Assembly: GCF_027797465.1 (NCBI RefSeq)
Contig: NZ_CP115608.1
Coordinates: 1,302,001-1,366,000 of the forward strand
Length of the DNA: 64,000 bases
Direction: 5' to 3'
Origin: Campylobacter sp. CN_NE2
GTDB taxonomy: Bacteria > Campylobacterota > Campylobacteria > Campylobacterales > Campylobacteraceae
The notes below the pieces were generated by a model. It was not told the DNA's origin, searched no databases, and worked only from the letters and a program-made list of their open reading frames with translations. The translations under genes were made by a program, and so were the position numbers. Below, one piece after another: positions 15,352 to 23,852 of this stretch (position 1 is the stretch's first letter; each line of letters begins with the position of its first letter).

Positions 15352-16229
15352 TATTACAACTACTTTTAGCTCTTGCCTTGATGCCACTATTTGACGGTAT
15401 TTGTCGAAGTTTGCGTGCAAAAATCCAGTCTCGCCAAGGACCGCCGATTTGGCAAACTTATTATGATTTGTTAAAACTTTTGCGCAGAAAGCGAACGGCT
15501 CCAAATTCAGCCCATTTTGTCTTTAAATGGACGCCGTATCTACTTGTGGCAATCGGAGCGTTTTTGGTAATGCTAACGGCTGCTAGGTGTGAGAGCATTT
15601 CAGATTTAATTGTTATTGTTTATCTGCTTGTCGCATTTAGATTTATCCTAAATTTAGCAGCATTTGATAGTCTTAACCCATTTGCGGCAATCGGCGCAAA
15701 CAGAGAAAATATGCTAGCGTTATATGCTGAGCCTATTATGATTTGCGGTTTGATTGTGGTTTGTGTAATGTTTGGAACTACAAATTTAACCACTATTCAT
15801 AATGCAGTCATTAACGGCGAAATTGGATTTAAAATTTCATTTATAATAGCAGGAATTGTATTGTTATGGTCTGTTTATATCGAAATGTCAAGAAAGCCTT
15901 TTGATATAGCAGAAGCAGAACAAGAGGTTCAAGAAGGCGTCGTGGCTGAATTTAGCGGTAGAGATTTAGCACTCATCGACATTGGCGCTATGCTAAAACA
16001 ATTTGCCGTAATTTGCTTATTTGTTAAAATTTTTATCCCTTTTGGGTTTAATAATTTACTACTAGATTGCATTTTTACGGTGATTTTGGTCGAATTTGCC
16101 ACAACGGCTGCTGTGTTAATCGATAACTTCGGTCCTAGGTATGCAATGCTTTCGACTTTGAAATTAAACGCTTCGTGGATGTTAGGACTTGGCATTTTAA
16201 GCGTGATTTTGTTTGCTGCGGGGGTTTAA
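15348..16229 (+). CDS. hyfC: Hydrogenase-4 membrane subunit C (NuoH family)
   Basis: The 293 aa polytopic protein is the NuoH/HycD homologue that anchors the peripheral hydrogenase to the membrane arm. RAKIQSRQGPPIWQTYYDLLKLL (about 23-45) is the family signature, along with the acidic EMSRKPFDIAEAEQEVQEG loop (about 178-196) that lies at the quinone/ferredoxin-side cavity in complex I. It is translationally coupled to hyfB (4 bp overlap) and followed at once by hyfE. Confidence 0.93.
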   Translation: MILQLLLALALMPLFDGICRSLRAKIQSRQGPPIWQTYYDLLKLLRRKRTAPNSAHFVFKWTPYLLVAIGAFLVMLTAARCESISDLIVIVYLLVAFRFILNLAAFDSLNPFAAIGANRENMLALYAEPIMICGLIVVCVMFGTTNLTTIHNAVINGEIGFKISFIIAGIVLLWSVYIEMSRKPFDIAEAEQEVQEGVVAEFSGRDLALIDIGAMLKQFAVICLFVKIFIPFGFNNLLLDCIFTVILVEFATTAAVLIDNFGPRYAMLSTLKLNASWMLGLGILSVILFAAGV

Positions 16230-16230
16230 T

Positions 16231-16866
16231 ATGGAAGCATTTGCAATACTTTTAATGATGATTTCTTTGGCGGTATTTTCGTTTAGGGATTATAAAATTT
16301 CAATTTCTCTTTATGCGTTAAATACTGTTTGTTTGGTAACTCTATTTTTTATTATGGCAGCTAAATTTGATGCTCATGAGCTTCGTTCTTGGGCGGTAAT
16401 TGCGATTATTACAAAGGTTATTTTGGTTCCTGCGATTTTGTTTTATGCTCTTAGTAAAATCGATATGCGTTATGAAAATGATCCATATACAGGATTTTTC
16501 TTATCGCCTGTGATAGCTTTTGCATTTTCGCTTGGATTGGCACTTCTTTTAACGCCGATATTTATGAAATTTGCAATTATTCAAAATGAAGTGGTTATTT
16601 GTGCTGCGATTTTTACATTTTGGATTGGGGTTTGCGGATTTATTTTAAGAAGGTCGTTTTTAAAACAAATTTTGGCTTATTGTTTGATAGAAAACGCGGT
16701 TCATCTAAATTTAGCCACAAACGCTTGTAATGCTAGTTCGCTAGTCGAGCTTGGAATTTTAAGCGACGCTGTGTTTGGAATCGCGATTATGGCTATTTTG
16801 GCAGTTAGATACAAAGAGGTCTTTGGTAGCCAAAATACGAATTTAGCCAGTGAGTTAAAGGGTTAA
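16231..16866 (+). CDS. hyfE: Hydrogenase-4 membrane subunit E
   Basis: A 211 aa protein with about six hydrophobic segments; its C-terminal part holds the NuoK-like AYCLIENAVHLNLA segment with the membrane Glu. HyfE is specific to hydrogenase-4-type complexes and absent from the simple hydrogenase-3 complex, so it sets the class. ATG 16231 follows hyfC by one base; an in-frame TTG 18 bases earlier is less likely. hyfD, normally found between hyfC and hyfE in E. coli, is absent here. Confidence 0.88.
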   Translation: MEAFAILLMMISLAVFSFRDYKISISLYALNTVCLVTLFFIMAAKFDAHELRSWAVIAIITKVILVPAILFYALSKIDMRYENDPYTGFFLSPVIAFAFSLGLALLLTPIFMKFAIIQNEVVICAAIFTFWIGVCGFILRRSFLKQILAYCLIENAVHLNLATNACNASSLVELGILSDAVFGIAIMAILAVRYKEVFGSQNTNLASELKG

Positions 16867-16867
16867 T

Positions 16868-18289
16868 ATGATAATATATTTAATGCTTATTTTGCCGTTA
16901 ATATGTGCGGCGTTGATTTATTTCGTGCCTGATAGGCTGATAAAAATCGCAAATTTAGCCTTTGCGCTCGTTATTTGTGCGGTTATATTTAAAGCTATCT
17001 CTTTGATAGGCTTTACTCCGCTTTTCGCGCTAAATAAAATGCTGTTTTTAGATAGCTTGGGTGGAATTTATCTGACAATCATCGGCATTACAGGGACTTT
17101 GGTAACGCTATATTTTCCTACCTATCTTGGTTGGAGAGATGAAAGCCCTAAAAAAATCAAAAAAATGCTAGTTTTAGCCTATATCACGACATTTGCTATG
17201 ATACTTTCTGCCGTGGCAAATGATATTGCTATCATGTGGGCGGCTGTCGAAGCGACAACGCTAAGTAGTGTTTTTATGGTTGTTTATAACAAGAAAAAAC
17301 AAATCGTAGAAGCCGGTTATAAATATGTAATGGTCTGCTCTCTTGGTCTAGCATTTGCTATGCTGGCTACTATTTTGCTTTATTCAAGCGGCGGGATTTT
17401 ATTTACAGATTTGATTGATAAAAAAATCGATCCGCTTACGATGAAAGTTATTTTTATCCTAGCTCTTGTGGGATTTGGCACAAAAGCAGGTCTTGTTCCA
17501 ACTCATACTTGGCTTCCTGATGCTCACGCGCAAGGTCCATCTCCAACTTCTGCCGTGCTTAGCGGTATCGTGCTAAAAGTGGCAATGCTAGCTCTCATTA
17601 GATACTATTTTATCGCTGCAAATTCAGTCGGTATGGAGTTTGTAATGGATACTATGCTTGTAAGTGGCGTGATTACTCTTTATGTGGCTGGGTATTTCTT
17701 GGTAACTCAACACGATGTAAAACGCATGCTTGCTTATCACAGCGTAGTTCATATGGGCGTTATCGCATTTGCTTTGGGAGTTGGCGGAAAAATCGGCGTA
17801 GCGGCAGCACTTTTCCATTGCCTAGCTCACAGCCTTACAAAAGCCCTAGCTTTCCTTACCACAGGAAATACTTGGAGAATTTACCAAACAAACAACATGC
17901 ACAAAATGGGTGGTCTAGCCTACACTGCACCGCTTACTTGTGTATTCTTTGGAATTTCGATTTGCTCACTTGTTGGAGTTCCAGCTTTTGCGATTTTCGT
18001 AAGCGAATTTATGACTTTTACACAAGCAATTTTGACAGAGCGATATGTCGTAGCGATTATTTTTGCGATTGCATTAGCAGTTATTTTCATAGCAGACTTT
18101 TCACACTTTTTCTTAGCTTCATTTGGCAAAAACCAAAGCGAGCTAAAATACGATAAAGAGATGAGTTTGTTCGAAAATTTACCACTTATATTTTTGGGCT
18201 TTTTTGTTATCGCTTTTGGACTTTGGAAGTTTGAGTTTTTCTGGAATTTGCTTGATTTGAGCGTGAATTTAATAAAGGATTTAAGATGA
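16868..18289 (+). CDS. hyfF: Hydrogenase-4 membrane subunit F (NuoL/N family)
   Basis: A 473 aa antiporter-like subunit. It has the WAAVEATTLSSVF helix with the essential Glu (about residue 125), GFGTKAGLVPTHTWLPDAHAQGPSPTSAVLSG (about 203-234), the best-conserved stretch of the family, and MLAYHSVVHMGVIA and HCLAHSLTKALAFL. Together with HyfB it gives two ion channels beside HyfC/E, the number expected for a hydrogenase-4 that lacks HyfD. It overlaps hyfG by 4 bp. Confidence 0.93.
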   Translation: MIIYLMLILPLICAALIYFVPDRLIKIANLAFALVICAVIFKAISLIGFTPLFALNKMLFLDSLGGIYLTIIGITGTLVTLYFPTYLGWRDESPKKIKKMLVLAYITTFAMILSAVANDIAIMWAAVEATTLSSVFMVVYNKKKQIVEAGYKYVMVCSLGLAFAMLATILLYSSGGILFTDLIDKKIDPLTMKVIFILALVGFGTKAGLVPTHTWLPDAHAQGPSPTSAVLSGIVLKVAMLALIRYYFIAANSVGMEFVMDTMLVSGVITLYVAGYFLVTQHDVKRMLAYHSVVHMGVIAFALGVGGKIGVAAALFHCLAHSLTKALAFLTTGNTWRIYQTNNMHKMGGLAYTAPLTCVFFGISICSLVGVPAFAIFVSEFMTFTQAILTERYVVAIIFAIALAVIFIADFSHFFLASFGKNQSELKYDKEMSLFENLPLIFLGFFVIAFGLWKFEFFWNLLDLSVNLIKDLR

Positions 18290-19989
18290 TAGGTGATTTA
18301 TACATTAGTCAAATCGAAAGCGAATTTAACATATTTGAAACCACTAGACAAACCGATAAACAAATAACGATTTTGGTCGATAGAAACGACCTGCCTGCTG
18401 TGGTAAATAAGCTATATTATGGTATCGGCGGTTGGTTAGTGACGATGGTAGCAAACGATGAAAGGTCTATAAATAAACATTTTGCGCTTTATTATGTGCT
18501 TTCTATGGAGGGTTCTAAATTTAGCCAAGATGATGAATTAGAAGAGAAATGCTTTATAACCGTTAAAACTCTAATTCCGGCCGATGATCCTGTTTATCCA
18601 TCAGTTACGCCACTCGTTAAGGCTGCTGTTTGGTATGAAAGAGAGGCTTTCGATCTCTTTGGGCTTAGAGCAGAAGGGCTAATAGATCCAAGAAGACTTG
18701 CCATGAGCGATGATTGGCCACTAGATTTATATCCGCTTAGAAAAGATGAGATGAATTATAAATTTCGTCCAGATCCACTAAGCGTGGAGCCTGATTATGA
18801 ATTTAAAAAGCCAAAGGGCGTAAATACCCAAGCCATTCCGCTTGGACCACTTCATATCACGGCTGATGAACCGGGGCATTTTAGGCTCTATTGTGACGGC
18901 GATACGATTGTAGATGCGGATTATAGGCTGTATTATGAGCACAGGGGCATGGAAAAACTAGCCGAAAATCGTATGAACTACACTCAAATGGCATTTTTAG
19001 CCGAGAGAGTTTGTGGGATTTGCGGTTTTGCGCACTCTATCGCTATGGCAAGAGCCACAGAAAACGCTATGGGGTTAGAAATCCCTGAACGAGCAAAAGC
19101 TCTTAGAGTTATGAGTGCAGAAGTTGAAAGACTTCACTCAAACTTGCTAAATATCGGTTTAGCGTGTGAAGTTACAGGAAACTACACCGCATTTATGCAT
19201 GTTTTTAGAATTCGTGAATATACGCTTGATTTAGCTCAAATCATTACAGGCGGTCGTAAAACTTACGGAACTGTTGCCGTTGGCGGTATGAGAAGAGATA
19301 TTAGAGCAAAAGAGATAAAACAAATGCTTCATTTGCTTGTTAAAATAGAACAAGAATTTGACGAAATTTGGGATGTTATCATAAATGATGAAAGACAAAT
19401 GTCTCGCTGGAAGGGAATCGGCGTTTTAGATCCGCAGGTTGGCAGGGATTACGGCTCAGTAGGACCTACTATAAGAGCTAGCGGATTTAAAAGAGATGTT
19501 CGTTATGATCACCCTGATGATTTTACGAAAAAACTTAAATTTAATATCAATACCGAAACCAGTTGCGATGTTTATGGTAGAGTAAAAGTTCGTTATCACG
19601 ATACGATAGATGCTATCAGTATAATTAGACAATGTATTGACTTGATGCCGGGCGGCGATATTATCGTAAGTAGTGATTATCGTATAACGCCAAATAGCTA
19701 TGCAATCGGCTGTATTGAAGCACCACGCGGCGAAGACATACACTGGATAATGCAAAGCGGAAGCCAAAAGGTTTATAGATGGCGCGTTAAGGCTCCTACA
19801 TTTAGCAACTGGCCAGCCCTAGCTCATCAGCTTCGTGGTTACACTGTCGCCGATGCCGCGCTTATCGTATGCAGCTTAGATCCATGCTATTCATGCACCG
19901 AAAGGCTAACCGTAGTCGATATAAAAAGCGGAAAAAGCAAGATTTTAAGCGGAAAAGAGCTTAAAAGCATTTGCCAAAAAGGAAATTAG
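18286..19989 (+). CDS. hyfG: Hydrogenase-4 [NiFe] large subunit (NuoC-NuoD fusion)
   Basis: The 567 aa protein joins a NuoC-like N-terminal domain (about 1-170; WYEREAFDLFGL) to the Ni-binding large subunit. Both Ni-ligand motifs are intact: RVCGICGFAHS (about 238-248) and DPCYSC (about 531-536). A 30-residue tail after CTER is the usual peptide cut off by a HycI-type protease once nickel is in. The enzyme is therefore a catalytic hydrogenase, not a complex I relic. The maturation protease and hypABCDEF are not in this window. Confidence 0.95.
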   Translation: MIGDLYISQIESEFNIFETTRQTDKQITILVDRNDLPAVVNKLYYGIGGWLVTMVANDERSINKHFALYYVLSMEGSKFSQDDELEEKCFITVKTLIPADDPVYPSVTPLVKAAVWYEREAFDLFGLRAEGLIDPRRLAMSDDWPLDLYPLRKDEMNYKFRPDPLSVEPDYEFKKPKGVNTQAIPLGPLHITADEPGHFRLYCDGDTIVDADYRLYYEHRGMEKLAENRMNYTQMAFLAERVCGICGFAHSIAMARATENAMGLEIPERAKALRVMSAEVERLHSNLLNIGLACEVTGNYTAFMHVFRIREYTLDLAQIITGGRKTYGTVAVGGMRRDIRAKEIKQMLHLLVKIEQEFDEIWDVIINDERQMSRWKGIGVLDPQVGRDYGSVGPTIRASGFKRDVRYDHPDDFTKKLKFNINTETSCDVYGRVKVRYHDTIDAISIIRQCIDLMPGGDIIVSSDYRITPNSYAIGCIEAPRGEDIHWIMQSGSQKVYRWRVKAPTFSNWPALAHQLRGYTVADAALIVCSLDPCYSCTERLTVVDIKSGKSKILSGKELKSICQKGN

Positions 19990-20520
19990 ATGAAAATAAT
20001 TGATTTATTGAAAAAAAGCGGCGTAGTTACAAGCCCGTATCCGTTGCAACCTTATGAAGTAAGTGAAAATTTTCGTGGCAAACCCGAATATAACTACTCT
20101 TTTTGCATAGGCTGTGCCGCATGTGGCATTGCTTGTCCGCCAAATGCCATAAGTGTTAAAATAGAAGACAAAAGCGTAGTATGGAGATATAACACAGGCA
20201 GATGTATTTTTTGTGGTCGATGTGAAGAAGTTTGCCCGACAGGAGCCATAAAATTAAGCGATAAATTTGAACTAGGCGTAAATTTTAACAAAAACGACTT
20301 GTTGGTTCAAGGCGAAATGGAAGCTCAAATTTGCACCAAATGCGAAAAACCTTTTACTTCAAAAAGGTTTATAAAATCGGCATTAAATAAAATAAATTCG
20401 TCAAATATGAGTAGCAAACGAAAAAAATTAGCGCTAAGCTATACGCAAATTTGCCCTGATTGCAAACGAGAGATTACTTCTACGGCAATGCGTGAAAAAG
20501 ATTATCAAAGGATTGAGTGA
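19990..20520 (+). CDS. hyfH: Hydrogenase-4 component H, 2x[4Fe-4S] protein
   Basis: The 176 aa NuoI/HycF-type subunit has two complete ferredoxin motifs, [12 protein letters not shown] (about 38-49) and [12 protein letters not shown] (about 74-85), which carry electrons from HyfA towards HyfI. A C-terminal pair of CxxC motifs (CTKC and CPDC) is also typical for HycF/HyfH and may bind a metal. Start follows the hyfG stop with no gap and its end overlaps hyfI by 4 bp. Confidence 0.93.
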   Translation: MKIIDLLKKSGVVTSPYPLQPYEVSENFRGKPEYNYSFCIGCAACGIACPPNAISVKIEDKSVVWRYNTGRCIFCGRCEEVCPTGAIKLSDKFELGVNFNKNDLLVQGEMEAQICTKCEKPFTSKRFIKSALNKINSSNMSSKRKKLALSYTQICPDCKREITSTAMREKDYQRIE

Positions 20521-21290
20521 TGAGCGGTGATGATAAATTAAAATTTTTAAAACAAATTAGACGCAGTTTTAGCGTTTTTCGTGTGGATTGTGGCGGTTGT
20601 AATGGTTGCGAGATAGAGATTTTTGCAGGAATTTCTCCGCTTTGGGATCCTGAAAGATTTGGTTTTAAACTTGTCGCAAACCCGCGCCACGCCGATATTT
20701 TGCTTGTAACGGGTCCTGTTACAAGGCAGATGTATTATCCGCTTTTAAGAGCTTATGAAGCAGTTCCTGAACCAAAAATAGTAGTAGCCTTAGGCGCATG
20801 TGGCATAAGTGGCGGAATTTTCCATGATAGTTACGGCGTTTGGGGCGGTGTGCAAAATATAATTCCGGTTGATGTTTTTATTCCGGGCTGTCCGCCGCAT
20901 CCAGCCGGTATCATTTATGGTTTGGCAAATGCGCTTGGGCTAGTCGAACAAAAACAAAAAGAAGAAAAATTTGATAAAGATGACGAATTTGTAAATTTAG
21001 AACAAAAATCGTTAATCGGCGATACAAATTTTGAAAAATTAGTTCTACAAAAGGCAAAATTTTTGATGAGCTATGTTCATGCGAAAGAGCTTTATGAAAA
21101 ATTTATTTCTGCTTTGGGTAGTTGCGATGACACAAAAGATAGCTCAAAGGCAAAAGAAGCTATCTTACAAGCTATCGAAAAAGAAGACGATCCGCGTTTT
21201 AAAGAGTGCATGGGTATTATTTTTAACGATGTTTATGCGAAATTTATACAAAGCGAAAATATAGATTTAAAATCGATTTCATGGTCGTAA
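20517..21290 (+). CDS. hyfI: Hydrogenase-4 small subunit (NuoB family)
   Basis: A 257 aa subunit that holds the proximal [4Fe-4S] cluster: [13 protein letters not shown] (about 22-34), GACGISGG (about 87-94) and [10 protein letters not shown] (about 123-132) supply the ligands. It pairs with HyfG. The region after residue 140 is a polar helix-rich extension, as in HycG/HyfI. It is the last gene of an eight-gene operon with overlaps of 4-8 bp almost throughout; its stop codon lies inside a hairpin. Confidence 0.93.
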   Translation: MMSGDDKLKFLKQIRRSFSVFRVDCGGCNGCEIEIFAGISPLWDPERFGFKLVANPRHADILLVTGPVTRQMYYPLLRAYEAVPEPKIVVALGACGISGGIFHDSYGVWGGVQNIIPVDVFIPGCPPHPAGIIYGLANALGLVEQKQKEEKFDKDDEFVNLEQKSLIGDTNFEKLVLQKAKFLMSYVHAKELYEKFISALGSCDDTKDSSKAKEAILQAIEKEDDPRFKECMGIIFNDVYAKFIQSENIDLKSISWS

Positions 21291-21313
21291 ATTTGCATTT
21301 TTGCAAATTTACG
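21286..21313 (+). terminator. Hairpin at the end of hyfI
   Basis: CGTAAATTTGCA (21286-21297) and TGCAAATTTACG (21302-21313) form a perfect 12 bp stem with a 4 nt loop. The hyfI stop lies in the first arm. No T-run follows. It separates hyf from APE block 2. Confidence 0.6.
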
Positions 21314-21350
21314 CCGATTTATAACAATTTAAGATTAAGAGATATTTTGC

Positions 21351-21356
21351 TATAAT
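21351..21356 (+). promoter_or_regulatory. Extended -10 promoter of APE block 2
   Basis: GATATTTTGCTATAATTTTA: a TATAAT box with the T-rich TG(C) extension typical of Campylobacter housekeeping promoters, 27 bp before the TTG start of the chain-length-factor gene. This gives the second APE block its own transcription start. Confidence 0.75.
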
Positions 21357-21383
21357 TTTAGCCATTTTAATTTAGGGGTTAAA

Positions 21384-22064
21384 TTGCAAAATAAAGTCTA
21401 TTTTAATATTTCCAAATTCGACGCTATTATCGATACTGGCGCGAATTTAGGTGAGCTTGAAATTTACAAAAAAAGTCCAGATTTAACGCATATCGCCCCT
21501 ATTGAGCGAAGAAGACTTAGTAAGGGGGCTAGATTTTGCATTTCGCTCTTAAAAGAGTGCGATGAAATGCCTGTGATTTTTAGCTCAAAGCACGGCGAGA
21601 TAAATCGCTGTTTTTCTTTGCAATCTAGCCTAGCTAGACTTGAACCGCTCTCTCCTGCTTCATTTTGCATTAGCGTTCATAATGCGATTGTGGCACAAAA
21701 TGCGATTTTTGCCAAAAACAGGGCTGAAATTTCAGCGATTTCTACAAATTTAAGCCTAGAAAACGGAATTTTAAATGCCGTAGCTAAATTTGATGAATTT
21801 GATAAAATAGCGATTATTAGCTATTTTGAGAGCATAAATAATGAACTTATGAACGAAAATGATTTGATTTATGCGATTTTGGTTGTAGTAGAAAAAGGCA
21901 AAAATTTTAGCATTGAAATTTCACCAAATAACGAGCCAAATTTAGCAAATTTGACTAAAAATAGCGATTTTGAATTTTTGCTAAATCTAAAAAATCACAA
22001 AAAATCTTGGGTTACAAAAGAGCAAGATTTAAGCTGGAAATGGGTCGATGAAACTGCTATTTAG
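21384..22064 (+). CDS. apeC: Chain-length-factor-like ketosynthase, ApeC-like
   Basis: The 226 aa product resembles the short ketoacyl-synthase N-terminal family (Ketoacyl-synt_2) found as ApeC in APE clusters: LTHIAPIERRRLSKGARFCISLLKEC, a SSKHGEI segment, then LEPLSPASFCISVHNAI. There is no catalytic SACTS motif, as expected for a chain-length factor that dimerises with the active KS (ApeO). TTG start at 21384 with SD AGGGG. Overlaps the acyltransferase gene by 17 bp. First gene of APE block 2. Confidence 0.8.
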   Translation: MQNKVYFNISKFDAIIDTGANLGELEIYKKSPDLTHIAPIERRRLSKGARFCISLLKECDEMPVIFSSKHGEINRCFSLQSSLARLEPLSPASFCISVHNAIVAQNAIFAKNRAEISAISTNLSLENGILNAVAKFDEFDKIAIISYFESINNELMNENDLIYAILVVVEKGKNFSIEISPNNEPNLANLTKNSDFEFLLNLKNHKKSWVTKEQDLSWKWVDETAI

Positions 22065-22791
22065 GCGAATTTGCGTAGCGTTATGCTTTGCAAGTTTTGG
22101 CATTATTTGCATGGTTGGAAATCTCTTTTTTATTCCCGTAATAATACTGCGATTAAACAAATTTAAAATCATAGAAAATTTCGCTAGGGATTTGGTTTTT
22201 GTGGCTTGGCGAGTGTTTTTGTATTTGATTGTGTTTTATGGATACGCAAAAATAGATTTTAGAGCAAAATTTGTTCGCAAAGATAGCGCTATCATCATCA
22301 TCGCAAACCACCCGTCCTTGCTCGATGTTGTGTTGCTTTTATCTCACATACGCAGGGCAAATTGCATAGTAAAGGCAAGTTTAGCAAAAAATATTTTTTT
22401 ATTTGGGGCGATAAAATCGGCAAATTATATTTTAAATACAGAAAATGAAAAAATGCTAGAACTATCAAAAAAAGCGTTGCAAAATGGAGAAAATTTGATT
22501 ATTTTTCCAGAAGGCACTCGCACGAAGGATAAAATTTACATGCAAAAAGGCGCATTTTATATAGCCATAAACTGCGCAAAAGAGCTAATTGCGCTAGGCA
22601 TAAAAATGTCGCCAAAAAGCTTAAAAAAAGGACAATCGTGGTATGATACGCCACAAAATAAGATAAAATATGAAGTGGATATTTTAGAAAATTTAGATTT
22701 GAGCAAATTTGAAAAATCTCGTTCAAATCCGATTCGAGTTAGATTATTACACGAAAAAATGCAAAATTTATATGAAAGGCAAGATTTATGA
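22048..22791 (+). CDS. PlsC-like 1-acyl-glycerol-3-phosphate acyltransferase (APE cluster)
   Basis: A 247 aa membrane-bound acyltransferase with N-terminal hydrophobic segments, the catalytic HX4D motif in ANHPSLLDVVLL (about 88-99) and FPEGTRT (about 152-158). In APE clusters a protein of this type occupies the apeD position and is thought to help attach the acyl chain to a lipid acceptor. It overlaps apeC by 17 bp and the first ACP by 4 bp. Confidence 0.85.
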   Translation: MKLLFRRICVALCFASFGIICMVGNLFFIPVIILRLNKFKIIENFARDLVFVAWRVFLYLIVFYGYAKIDFRAKFVRKDSAIIIIANHPSLLDVVLLLSHIRRANCIVKASLAKNIFLFGAIKSANYILNTENEKMLELSKKALQNGENLIIFPEGTRTKDKIYMQKGAFYIAINCAKELIALGIKMSPKSLKKGQSWYDTPQNKIKYEVDILENLDLSKFEKSRSNPIRVRLLHEKMQNLYERQDL

Positions 22792-23045
22792 GTGATCTTA
22801 TTTTAGAGATTAAAGAGATGATTATCTCAGGGCTTAACCTTGAAGATATGAGCGTGAGCGACATCGACGAAAATGCACCGCTTTTTGGAGAAGGACTTGG
22901 GCTCGATAGCGTCGATGCGCTTGAACTTGGACTTTTGATCCAAAAAAAATATGACATTGTTATAAACTCAAAAACTGAAAATGTCAAAGAAATTTTCGCA
23001 AATGTCGTAAATTTGGCAGATTTTATATCAAAAAATAGGAAATAA
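22788..23045 (+). CDS. apeE: Acyl carrier protein 1 (ApeE-like)
   Basis: The 85 aa acidic protein has the phosphopantetheine site GLGLDSVDALEL with Ser41. It is overlapped by 4 bp with the acyltransferase gene. In APE systems one ACP carries the aryl starter and chain; two dissimilar ACPs in tandem are a hallmark of these clusters. Confidence 0.88.
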   Translation: MSDLILEIKEMIISGLNLEDMSVSDIDENAPLFGEGLGLDSVDALELGLLIQKKYDIVINSKTENVKEIFANVVNLADFISKNRK

Positions 23046-23046
23046 A

Positions 23047-23298
23047 ATGGATAAAAATCAGATTTTTGAAATTCTAAAACAGGCTTTGGTTGAGCTTTTT
23101 GAGATAGATGAAAGCAAAATTTCGCTTGATGCTAAGATTTATGAAGACTTAGACATAGATAGCATTGATGCGATTGATTTGGTTGATTTTGTCAAAAAAC
23201 AAACAGGTCATAAACTAATGCCAGAAGACTTCAAAGCCATAAAAACGCTTGGCGATATTGTTGAGGTCGTGGCGAAAAAATACCAAATCGGCGAGTAA
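23047..23298 (+). CDS. apeF: Acyl carrier protein 2 (ApeF-like)
   Basis: The 83 aa acidic carrier protein has DLDIDSIDAIDL with Ser39 as the phosphopantetheine site. It starts 1 bp after ACP 1. The sequence is closer to standard ACPs than ACP 1 and clearly not a recent copy of it. It is the second substrate of the PPTase encoded at 6303. Confidence 0.88.
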   Translation: MDKNQIFEILKQALVELFEIDESKISLDAKIYEDLDIDSIDAIDLVDFVKKQTGHKLMPEDFKAIKTLGDIVEVVAKKYQIGE

Positions 23299-23300
23299 AT

Positions 23301-23852
23301 TTGAAAACTTTTTTAAAGGCGATAATTACGCTTTTTAGCGTGATTTATCCTTTTGGAATTGTCTTTTTTAGAGAGTTTAGCCTTTATTTATTGATTATAA
23401 TGGCGATTTTATGGGGACTGCGCGGGATTTTGGAATTTGGCTTTGAGAGCAAAAATTTAAGCGAATTTGGTAAATTTAGTTTTGTTATGTGCGGTTTTTT
23501 CGCACTTTGTGCGGTTTTTAGTGCTTATGGGATAAAATATCTTTATCCTGTGCTAATAAATGCTTTTTTGGGGGCAGTTTTTTATTTTAGCTTAGCTAAC
23601 ACGCCGATGATAACTAAATTTGCTATGTTAAAAGAAAGAAATTTAGAGCCAAAAGCTTTGATTTATACTAGAAATTTAACCAAAATTTGGATAGGATTTT
23701 TTATTTTTAACGGGCTTATAAGTGCGATTTTGGCGTGTTTTGAAAACAAAATTTATTGGGGTGTTTATTGTGGGGCGATTTCTTATGTTTTGGTAGGAGC
23801 GTTGCTTTTTGGCGAGATTATTTTTAGGAAGTTTTATATAAAAAATGCGTGA
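23301..23852 (+). CDS. APE-cluster integral membrane protein (COG4648-like)
   Basis: The 183 aa protein has about five hydrophobic segments and matches by size and position the COG4648 membrane protein that follows the ACPs in APE clusters (apeG position). Function unknown. TTG 23301 directly follows the ACP stop; the end overlaps the AMP-ligase start by 8 bp. The identification is mainly by context. Confidence 0.7.
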   Translation: MKTFLKAIITLFSVIYPFGIVFFREFSLYLLIIMAILWGLRGILEFGFESKNLSEFGKFSFVMCGFFALCAVFSAYGIKYLYPVLINAFLGAVFYFSLANTPMITKFAMLKERNLEPKALIYTRNLTKIWIGFFIFNGLISAILACFENKIYWGVYCGAISYVLVGALLFGEIIFRKFYIKNA

